Origin: JAGOSA01 sp043718505
GTDB lineage: Bacteria > Patescibacteriota > Minisyncoccia > Phycocordibacterales > UBA9973
DNA length: 11,617 nt
Direction of reading: 5' to 3'
NCBI GenBank assembly: GCA_043718505.1
Contig: JAYSVN010000043.1
Location: 1-11,617 of the forward strand
Under the pieces are notes generated by a model. That model was not told the origin of the DNA, made no database searches, and was given only the letters and a program-made list of their open reading frames with translations. The translations under genes and the position numbers were made by a program. Positions 6,273 to 11,617 of the stretch are shown here, piece after piece. Position 1 is the stretch's first letter, and every line of letters begins with the position of its first letter.

Positions 6273-7337
6273 CTATATCATTCGCTCAAGTGCCTTCGGA
6301 TTAAGTGAATGCATGTAAGCATTTTCAACTGAAATTTCGCCTTTCTGTACTAATTCAATGAGGCAGCGGTTCATGTCGATCATGCCATTTTCGTAGCCGG
6401 TTTCGATAACGACTTCAATTTCATGCGTACGTTTTTCGCGAATAAGGTTTGAAACAGCATTGTTATTAACCAAAAGTTCATAGGCCGGAACCAAGCCGCC
6501 GGAAATTTTTGGAATGAGGCGCTGTGAAAAAATACCGAGCAAAGAATTTGAGAGTTGAATACGGATTTGACCTTGCTGTTCTGCAGGGAAAGAGTCGATG
6601 ACACGATCAATCGTTTGCGATGCATTGTTGGTGTGAAGAGTAGAAAGCACTAAGTGGCCGGTTTCAGCGGCAGTAACAGCTGTTGAAATAGTTTCAGGCT
6701 CGCGCATTTCCCCTACCATGATAACGTTCACATCTTCACGAAAAGCCGCGCGCAAAGCAGTATGGAAATCTTTGGTATTAATACCGACTGCACGCTGATC
6801 GATAATCGAACGTTTTTGTTCAAAAATATATTCAATCGGATCTTCGATCGTAACGATGTGTTCGGCACGCTCATTGTTAATAAGTGAAATCATGGCAGCC
6901 ATTGTTGTTGATTTACCCTGCCCTACCGGCCCGACAGTCAGGAAAAAGCCCTGCTTCTTGCGGGTAAAGGTTTCCAAAATCGGCGGCAGATTTAGTTCGG
7001 CAATTGTTTTAACTTTCGGAATAAGACGAAGTGCTATAGCATAACCATTTTGTGACATGTAGGCATTGCCGCGTAAACGGGCTTCACCGCCTTTGAAACT
7101 GTAGGCAAAATCGATTTCAAGCGTCGCCAGAAAATTGTTATATTTAGCATCGTCATCAAGTAGCACTTTAAGCATGCCGAGAATGTCATCATTGGTATAG
7201 ACTGCGCGATTAACCAAAAAAATAAGCTGCCCTGTTACCCGGATAGCCGGATGACGAGCCGTACTGGCATGAATATCAGAACCATTCTCTCGAATGGCGG
7301 TCAGGATAAGTTCTTCTAATTCTTGTTTGTAATCCAT
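6273..7337 (-). CDS. pilT: Type IV pilus retraction ATPase PilT
   Basis: A hexameric cytoplasmic motor that depolymerises the pilus. It has 354 residues, normal for PilT. The N-terminal PAS-like part has GSDIHASTARHPAIRVTGQL (19-38). ATPase motifs are the P-loop GPVGQGKST (136-144, Lys142), Asp box TIEDPIEY (163-170), Walker B VNVIMVGEMRE (203-213, Glu210) and His box HLVLSTLHTN (228-237). The P-loop differs from the usual GPTGSGKST. The C-terminal helix region reads NNNAVSNLIREKRTHEIE, so the AIRAGA-type retraction motif is altered. Its short N-terminus and lack of cysteine motifs separate it from PilB. It follows the receiver gene by 43 AT-rich nucleotides and precedes pilC. A PilU-like accessory role is possible, but it is the only PilT-type gene here. 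Confidence 0.94.
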   Translation of the reverse strand: MDYKQELEELILTAIRENGSDIHASTARHPAIRVTGQLIFLVNRAVYTNDDILGMLKVLLDDDAKYNNFLATLEIDFAYSFKGGEARLRGNAYMSQNGYAIALRLIPKVKTIAELNLPPILETFTRKKQGFFLTVGPVGQGKSTTMAAMISLINNERAEHIVTIEDPIEYIFEQKRSIIDQRAVGINTKDFHTALRAAFREDVNVIMVGEMREPETISTAVTAAETGHLVLSTLHTNNASQTIDRVIDSFPAEQQGQIRIQLSNSLLGIFSQRLIPKISGGLVPAYELLVNNNAVSNLIREKRTHEIEVVIETGYENGMIDMNRCLIELVQKGEISVENAYMHSLNPKALERMI

Positions 7338-7380
7338 GTAATGTCAAAAATCTAAAAAATAAATAAAATAAAGATAAAAC

Positions 7381-7779
7381 CTACTTAAACTCCCCGACTA
7401 TTTTCAAAACCTCGGCGACAACTTCGGCCGGTGTCATACTGGCTTTGACAATATATCCTGAGGCACCGAGCGATTGGCCGAGCGCTATGTCTGACTGCTG
7501 ACCACGGTTTGAAAGAATAATTTTGGTTGTATTAGTAATTAACTTCTCGTCCTTCATGACTTTTAGTAGTTGGAAACCGTCCATGATCGGCATAAGAACG
7601 TCGAGCAGCATGATATCCGGCACGAAACCGCCGCGTAAGGCTTCAAGTGCTTTTTCCGGATTTGAAGCAGTTTTGACTTCAAACTCAGATTGCGAAAACT
7701 TAAGCGCATACATGTCGAGTAGAAAAGCATCGTCATCGACGATAAAGACTGTGTGTTTTTTGAGTGGTGTGTCGGGCAT
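7381..7779 (-). CDS. CheY-like single-domain response regulator
   Basis: A 132-residue receiver with no output domain. The acidic cluster is VDDD (14-17), the phospho-acceptor is Asp60 in MLLDVLMPIMDG, the switch residue is Ser90 in IILSNRG, and the invariant lysine is Lys112 in GYIVKAS. All catalytic positions are kept, so it should be phosphorylated. A cognate kinase is not in the window. It lies between pilB and pilT, as PilG/PilH-type receivers accompany twitching machinery elsewhere, which suggests control of extension versus retraction; that is inference. Start choice: an in-frame TTG at 7812 lies upstream of a TATAAT at 7795-7790, so the ATG at 7779, 10 nt downstream of that box, is preferred and gives a typical receiver N-terminus (KKHTVFIVDDD). 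Confidence 0.93.
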   Translation of the reverse strand: MPDTPLKKHTVFIVDDDAFLLDMYALKFSQSEFEVKTASNPEKALEALRGGFVPDIMLLDVLMPIMDGFQLLKVMKDEKLITNTTKIILSNRGQQSDIALGQSLGASGYIVKASMTPAEVVAEVLKIVGEFK

Positions 7780-7789
7780 ATGTTCTTCT

Positions 7790-7817
7790 ATTATAGTATA
7801 CCTGTCAGTCAAGTAAA
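7790..7817 (-). promoter_or_regulatory. Promoter of the receiver-pilT-pilC unit
   Basis: The minus strand shows TTTACT (7817-7812; four of six matches to TTGACA), a 16-nt spacer, and a perfect TATAAT (7795-7790). The ATG at 7779 lies 10 nt further on, giving a leader of only a few bases. It is the only box here with a plausible -35. It lies in the 70-nt gap after pilB, which shows no clear terminator hairpin, so read-through from pilB may also feed the unit. Confidence 0.55.
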
Positions 7818-7818
7818 C

Positions 7819-7867
7819 CTATTGTATGTTGAAATTACTATTGCTAAAACTACTGAATATTGAAATT
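7819..7867 (-). repeat. Imperfect tandem copy of the pilB end codons and stop
   Basis: Two 18-nt copies, 31 nt apart. The first (7867-7850) is the real end of pilB, coding N-F-N-I-Q-stop. The second (7836-7819), just after the stop and in another frame, again reads N-F-N-I-Q-stop. The copies differ at three bases, all third-codon positions and all synonymous. This is seen directly; its origin is unclear. Confidence 0.6.
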
Positions 7868-9589
7868 ATAGACCTCCTGGAGCGGGACAATCCCCTTGGC
7901 TGACTTGAGGATAGCATCTTCGCGCATGAGAAGCATGCCGTTTTTTCTGGCCACGCGGTAAATTTCTGATTCGACCGGACTCTTAAGAATAATTTCCTGC
8001 ATTTCCTTGTCGACACTGAACATTTCAAAAACCGCCACACGGCCGCGTGTTCCTGAAGGACAGTCTGAAGATGGCTGTGATTCATAGAGAGATTTAATGT
8101 CGAGTGTTTTCTTATATTCAGCCGGCAGATCAGCAAATTGTTTATCAAGCATAAGCTGCAGTGCTCCATCAATGGCTACTTCCTTTTTGCCGCTCGCACA
8201 AATAACACGAGACAAGCGCTGGGCAATAGAAAGAATAAGGGTCGGCGCGATCAAATACGGATCAACGCCCATATCGATGAGGCGCGGCACGACGCCGAGA
8301 GCATTGTTAGTGTGGAGCGTTGAGAAAACTAAGTGACCAGTGAGCGCGGCCTGAATAGCCAGCTGAGCGGTTTCCTTGTCACGAATTTCTCCCACCATGA
8401 TAATGTCCGGATCCTGACGCAGCACAGAGCGCAAACCAGTGGCAAACGTGTAGCCGATTTCCGGCATAACCTGTGACTGACTCATTTCCGGAATATGATA
8501 TTCGACCGGATCTTCAAGCGAAACGACGTTTGATTTTTCGCGATCGAGCTCGTTGAGCATAGAGTAGAGCGTTGTCGTCTTGCCTGAACCAGTCGGGCCG
8601 GTAATAAGAATGAGTCCGTACGGTCGCTTAAGTGCTTCGCGAATCATGGTCTTATTTGCTTCAGAAAGCTCAAGTCCGTCGAGCGGTAAAACACCACGCG
8701 TCGAATCGAGAATACGCATAACCACTTTTTCACCATAGTATGTCGGCAAAGTAGAAACACGGAAATCAACCTTACGTCCGGCAATTTTGGCTGAGAAACC
8801 GCCGTCTTGTGGCTTACGCTTTTCATCCAGTCGCAGTTTGGCCAAAATTTTGATACGGGCCACAATTCCTGAGTACACATTGAGCGGCAAAACGAGCGAT
8901 GTATGTAAAACACCGTCAACACGAAAGCGGACTTTGACCTGCTCCCCCGTATTTTCAATGTGAATGTCAGAAGCATTGCCTTCAGTCGCGTGATTGATGA
9001 TAACCGCCACAATTTTAATGATCGGCGCTTCTTCAACTATTTTTTCTTCCTGCGGTCCCTGTTTTTTATTACCACTTTTTTTGAGCGCCTCGAGTTCAAT
9101 TGCATCATTTGCATTGGCAATTTCAGTATCGAGCTCATTGAGTGCGGCATCCACTTCCCCCGTTATTCCTTTATAATTATTCATAACCAGCTCGTAATCT
9201 TTCGGACTGACCAGAAAAACTTTGTACGGCACATTCATTCTCGTAGAAATAAACTGGAGTGCATCAGTGGCTTCAATATTGTCAGGTTCAAGCATACCGA
9301 CTTCGAGTACACCGTCGGTAAAACTGATCGGCACCATACGGTAGTGCTTAGCCGAATCCTCAGGAATATATTTTAAAAGTTCAGAAGTTAATAATTTTTG
9401 ATTAATTTTTTTGAAAGGAATACTAAAGAAATTACTCTTCATCTTTACCAACTCTTCCGGACTAATGCCAAGTTCAACAAGAGCCGCATCAGTATTGCCC
9501 TCAAACTTTTCTTCCGCCAAACGCGAAATAGCCGAAACTTGCTCTTCGGTAATCACCCCTTCACCGACCAGATGTTCGAGAAAGCTCAT
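7850..9589 (-). CDS. pilB: Type IV pilus extension ATPase PilB (GspE family)
   Basis: A cytoplasmic hexameric motor that powers pilin assembly. It has 579 residues. An N-terminal MshEN/GspE-N-like domain (about 1-140) is followed by an acidic, charged linker (145-188). The ATPase core has NASDIHIE (205-212), P-loop GPTGSGKTTT (331-340), Asp box LEDPVEY (358-364), Walker B DPDIIMVGEIRD (393-404) and His box HLVFSTLHTNNA (419-430). The zinc-type tetracysteine of GspE/PilB is only half present: Cys464 in VICASGKK and Cys510 in SDCPSGTRGR, each lacking its CxxC partner. The C-terminal GRVAVFEM block is intact. The ATG at 9589 is 8 nt after the preceding stop; no Shine-Dalgarno is seen. Core motifs make the call secure. 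Confidence 0.96.
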   Translation of the reverse strand: MSFLEHLVGEGVITEEQVSAISRLAEEKFEGNTDAALVELGISPEELVKMKSNFFSIPFKKINQKLLTSELLKYIPEDSAKHYRMVPISFTDGVLEVGMLEPDNIEATDALQFISTRMNVPYKVFLVSPKDYELVMNNYKGITGEVDAALNELDTEIANANDAIELEALKKSGNKKQGPQEEKIVEEAPIIKIVAVIINHATEGNASDIHIENTGEQVKVRFRVDGVLHTSLVLPLNVYSGIVARIKILAKLRLDEKRKPQDGGFSAKIAGRKVDFRVSTLPTYYGEKVVMRILDSTRGVLPLDGLELSEANKTMIREALKRPYGLILITGPTGSGKTTTLYSMLNELDREKSNVVSLEDPVEYHIPEMSQSQVMPEIGYTFATGLRSVLRQDPDIIMVGEIRDKETAQLAIQAALTGHLVFSTLHTNNALGVVPRLIDMGVDPYLIAPTLILSIAQRLSRVICASGKKEVAIDGALQLMLDKQFADLPAEYKKTLDIKSLYESQPSSDCPSGTRGRVAVFEMFSVDKEMQEIILKSPVESEIYRVARKNGMLLMREDAILKSAKGIVPLQEVYNFNIQ

Positions 9590-9597
9590 ATGGCGAG

Positions 9598-10284
9598 CTA
9601 CTCAGCTGTCTTAAATGAGACCAGATCGCCGTACGATACTGTGCCATTCTGATCGACCGCTGCTTTTACGTAATACGTTGTTTTTGGACTAAGTGTTGTG
9701 ACTGTGGCCGTAAAGGTACTTTCTGTTCCGGTTTGTTTGGTAGTTTTATTAACTGTGTTTTGATTAGTTCCGTATTCAAACCAGCGCGATGTCTGTGTAG
9801 TCACCGTGACATTGGCACTCAACGTTGCTGATCGCTGACCAATATTTTGGACTTCATTTGTTATAACCGCCTGCATCGTCAGATCTGCTCCGGGCAAATC
9901 GTTGGTTAAATCAACTGCTGTTTCATCTCCCGGCACAGTACCGATATCAACGCCGATCGGCGCAAACGGATTTGGTCGGCCGATATCAGACGGCGCAGGC
10001 AACTCCTGAGAAATATCTTTCAGTGCCAGGAATTCCGGCTTAGCAAAAATAGTAGTATCGAGCTTGATTTGGTCGAGATCATTAATCTGGCGAAGCACGG
10101 ACTGAATAGTTTGATCCGTAGTGGTGTTCCCCTGCGGAATAGTGACAGCCTTACCTGTTACTTCCGAGGAAAGGAGCGGTTCAGACTGGCCTTTGGCACT
10201 TTTATCTAACACAAAGTAAGAACCGCCTCCGACAAGAGCGCCGGCAACGAGTACAATGATTAAGATTTTTAATGCGCCATTCAT
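9598..10284 (-). CDS. PilP-like membrane-anchored protein with Fn3-like C-terminal domain
   Basis: A 228-residue protein with a single N-terminal membrane helix (about 5-26) and no lipobox cysteine. A polar linker with a short helix (IQSVLRQINDLDQIKL, 60-75) leads to GRPNPFAPIG (102-111), similar to the Arg-Asp-Pro-Phe-x-Pro motif of PilP. Residues about 137-228 look like a fibronectin type III-like beta domain: ATLSANV, RWFEYGT, FTATVTTLSPKTTYYVKAAV, SYGDLVSFKT. True PilP is a lipoprotein that binds the secretin PilQ through a beta domain. Here position after PilN and PilO plus the NPF motif suggest the PilP place, with a different outer domain. It would face the cell exterior. The PilP assignment is inference; the topology and Fn3-like fold are better supported. 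Confidence 0.5.
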   Translation of the reverse strand: MNGALKILIIVLVAGALVGGGSYFVLDKSAKGQSEPLLSSEVTGKAVTIPQGNTTTDQTIQSVLRQINDLDQIKLDTTIFAKPEFLALKDISQELPAPSDIGRPNPFAPIGVDIGTVPGDETAVDLTNDLPGADLTMQAVITNEVQNIGQRSATLSANVTVTTQTSRWFEYGTNQNTVNKTTKQTGTESTFTATVTTLSPKTTYYVKAAVDQNGTVSYGDLVSFKTAE

Positions 10285-10299
10285 AAATTATTTATTATT

Positions 10300-10908
10300 C
10301 TATTTATTATCTATGCCTTTCAGCCAGTAAATTTTGGCCTTAACTTCAAATTTATAAACGTCTTTGGTATCCTGGGCATCAAAATTTATGCTCGTAATGT
10401 CGATGATGCGAAGATTTTTTTCCATGTCATTAACCAATTTGGTGAAATTGGCAAATGTGCCGGTCATAGTCATGGTCAGGCTAAATGTATTATAGTCTTT
10501 TTTGCTTTCGAGCGCTGCCTTATTGTCTTTTACTGGTGTGCCTGTTTGAGATGTCGCACTGCCTGTTACGATACTAGTTTTTTGCTGATCAACATCAAAT
10601 TTTACTGCATTCAAAATCATACCGTATTGCTTGGCTGTACGATCAACATCGATAATGAGCTTAATGTTATCGAGGTTATCAGGCATTAATTTCTCGAGAC
10701 GATCAATGTCTGCCGGATCTAGCGAATTAAACGTTGTGGCCAATTTATCTTTCTTCGTAATCGCAGCTTCGAGCTTGGTCTTGGCGTCTTTGAGTTTGTC
10801 GACATCGACTTTGGTTGTCTTGGCTTCACTGTAAATAGGCTTGGTATACAAAAAGTATGATCCGAAGGATAAGGCTATGAGAAGTACTGGAATGATAAAT
10901 TTGCCCAT
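10300..10908 (-). CDS. pilO: PilO-like pilus alignment protein
   Basis: A 202-residue bitopic protein with an N-terminal membrane helix (4-22, FIIPVLLIALSFGSYFLY), a coiled-coil region (about 34-62, DKLKDAKTKLEAAITKKDK), then an alpha/beta domain. LEKLMPDNLDNIKLIIDVDRTAKQYGMILNAV (71-102) matches the PilO pattern 'L-P-x-x-x-x-x-x-L-(I/L)-x-x-(I/L)-x-x-x-A'. TFSLTMTMTGTFANFTKLVNDMEKNLRIIDI (141-171) is the second ferredoxin-like half. In the T4P system PilO pairs with PilN in the periplasm-facing alignment complex. Start: a GTG at 10932 would overlap the PilN gene by 23 nt and add eight residues; the ATG at 10908 sits one base after the PilN stop (TAG-T-ATG) and gives the usual compact N-terminus, so it is preferred. 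Translation is probably coupled. Confidence 0.8.
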   Translation of the reverse strand: MGKFIIPVLLIALSFGSYFLYTKPIYSEAKTTKVDVDKLKDAKTKLEAAITKKDKLATTFNSLDPADIDRLEKLMPDNLDNIKLIIDVDRTAKQYGMILNAVKFDVDQQKTSIVTGSATSQTGTPVKDNKAALESKKDYNTFSLTMTMTGTFANFTKLVNDMEKNLRIIDITSINFDAQDTKDVYKFEVKAKIYWLKGIDNK

Positions 10909-10909
10909 A

Positions 10910-11548
10910 CTATTGTGTCTGTGACGAATCACTTGTTAAACGTTTAATGTAGGTTTCGTATGAGACCAGATCATTGTCAACTGAAAAGTTCAGGTCAAAA
11001 GAAACCCGGGCGCGGTCATCGAGGTTGAGGTTGGAGAAAATCGGATTAAGGAAATAGGTATTTTTTGTGCTGTTAACACCGGCAAGAACATCAGACTCTG
11101 AAGCAATGGCGGCATAGTTAACTGCCTTACCTGACATTTTAATATTAATTGTACCGGTTGCTCCGGCAGTAGCAGGGCTCAGTTCAAATTTTGTAAATTG
11201 TATAGTCTTGAGCGAGAGTTGTTCGAGCCTGGTGAATATTGGTGAAATAAGCGTGTGGCTGGCAAGAACAGCATTGGCGGCTTTTATACGCTTGTCGAGT
11301 GTTGTAACTTCGTGGAGAAATCCGGAATCAAAGGTTTTAGTTTTGGTACCGATATCAACGGTGAGTTGGTCACGCTGCTTGGCCATGGTCATGCGATAGA
11401 AAAAAGATCCGCCGAGCATGATGAGCGAAATAACAAAAATAACTGTTGCCAGAATACTAAAAAAGCTTACCGAGCCACGCGAAACAGGAGCACGAGCTTC
11501 AGTTACCGGCTTTTTGGGAATGAAAGATGTTTGAAACTGTTGATCCAT
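10910..11548 (-). CDS. pilN: PilN-like pilus alignment protein
   Basis: A 212-residue bitopic protein. A cytoplasmic N-terminus of about 27 residues contains TSFIPKKPV (7-15). A membrane helix follows (29-51), then a helical stretch (55-97) and an alpha/beta domain: PIFTRLEQLSLKTIQFTKFEL (103-123), GTINIKMSGKAVNYAAIASE (132-151) and RVSFDLNFSVDNDLVSY (181-197). Topology, size and position before PilO fit PilN. PilN proteins normally carry INLLPWR near the N-terminus to bind PilM; the FIPKKP segment here may be its counterpart, though it is not a clear match. No pilM gene lies between the promoter and this gene. It heads the unit that runs to pilB. The Ser/Gln-rich tail (DSSQTQ) is unstructured. 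Confidence 0.72.
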   Translation of the reverse strand: MDQQFQTSFIPKKPVTEARAPVSRGSVSFFSILATVIFVISLIMLGGSFFYRMTMAKQRDQLTVDIGTKTKTFDSGFLHEVTTLDKRIKAANAVLASHTLISPIFTRLEQLSLKTIQFTKFELSPATAGATGTINIKMSGKAVNYAAIASESDVLAGVNSTKNTYFLNPIFSNLNLDDRARVSFDLNFSVDNDLVSYETYIKRLTSDSSQTQ

Positions 11549-11562
11549 AACAATTGCCTTTT

Positions 11563-11571
11563 ATTATATCA
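11563..11571 (-). promoter_or_regulatory. Extended -10 promoter of the pilN-pilO-pilP-like-pilB unit
   Basis: The minus strand reads TGA-TATAAT, a perfect -10 hexamer with TGn extension, followed by 14 nt to the pilN ATG. That short leader holds AAGG about 8 nt before the ATG, a weak Shine-Dalgarno. No TTGACA-like sequence lies at the usual spacing. It indicates that pilN begins a transcript and is not simply downstream of an unseen gene. Confidence 0.5.
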
Positions 11572-11617
11572 TTTTATGGATTTTGGGGAGATTTTTCTAA
11601 CTGTGTATAACGCTTCG

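Noticed and set aside
7780..7812. Upstream TTG start for the receiver gene
   Set aside because: It lies upstream of the TATAAT box that would start the transcript, and the added residues are not part of a receiver fold.
7819..8172. 117-codon frame ending in NFNIQ, considered as a frameshifted pilB product
   Set aside because: The pilB frame is intact to its own stop, and no slippery sequence or stimulator is evident. Only the duplicated tail is reported.
8644..9036. 130-codon open frame on the minus strand inside pilB
   Set aside because: It lies in another frame of a gene with every GspE/PilB motif, and its translation has no recognisable domain.
8960..9376. 138-codon open frame on the plus strand
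   Set aside because: Antisense to pilB, no promoter or domain, composition of a shadow frame.
10909..10932. Upstream GTG start for the PilO-like gene
   Set aside because: It would overlap the PilN gene by 23 nt; the ATG one base after the PilN stop is more natural.
11602..11610. Replication origin next to pilN
   Set aside because: A single DnaA-box-like nonamer with no cluster, no dnaA or dnaN and no AT-rich unwinding region in view.
1..11617. TGA recoded as glycine (genetic code 25)
   Set aside because: No in-frame TGA is found in any of the fourteen genes and glycine is encoded by GGN, so only the absence of TGA stops is reported.
1..11617. tRNA, rRNA, CRISPR array, insertion sequence or phage genes
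   Set aside because: None seen; gaps are short and coding content is a continuous pilus locus plus ligA.

Overview
All fourteen protein-coding genes lie on the minus strand, and thirteen of them form a near-complete type IV pilus (T4P) locus. The fourteenth, at the left edge, is the N-terminal part of NAD+-dependent DNA ligase (ligA). Gene content and style suggest a bacterium of the Candidate Phyla Radiation (Patescibacteria, Parcubacteria-like): tight packing, very few Shine-Dalgarno sequences, an inner-membrane PilN/PilO-type platform with no secretin gene in view, a PilT with an altered P-loop, and prepilins rich in cysteines. This placement is inference; no rRNA or ribosomal gene is present to test it.

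Layout in the direction of transcription (right to left): (1) PilN-like, PilO-like and a PilP-like protein ending in an Fn3-like domain, then the extension ATPase PilB (11548-7850). (2) A single-domain CheY-like receiver, the retraction ATPase PilT and the platform protein PilC (7779-5055). (3) An 89-nt intergenic element that can fold into a three-way junction (5054-4966), then the major pilin (4925-4491). (4) Prepilin peptidase PilD followed by four minor prepilins resembling GspH/FimT, GspJ/PilW, GspI/PilV and GspK/PilX (4420-835). (5) A hairpin terminator, then ligA, which runs off the left edge. The longest stretch without a gene is 129 bases.

Function: PilD cleaves and methylates the prepilins. 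PilB drives and PilT reverses pilin polymerisation through PilC. The PilN/O/P-like proteins form the membrane alignment complex, and the minor pilins probably prime and tip the fibre. The receiver between the two motor genes is placed to tune extension versus retraction. No pilM, pilQ or adhesin (PilY1) is in the window.

Promoter-like -10 boxes precede pilN, the receiver, pilA, pilD and ligA, so the locus is probably several short transcription units. For ligA, pilA and pilD the box is an extended -10 only 6-8 nt from an ATG, which would give leaderless or nearly leaderless mRNAs. Stop codons are skewed: TAG in ten genes, TAA in three, TGA in none. The most unusual non-coding feature is the folded element between pilC and pilA.
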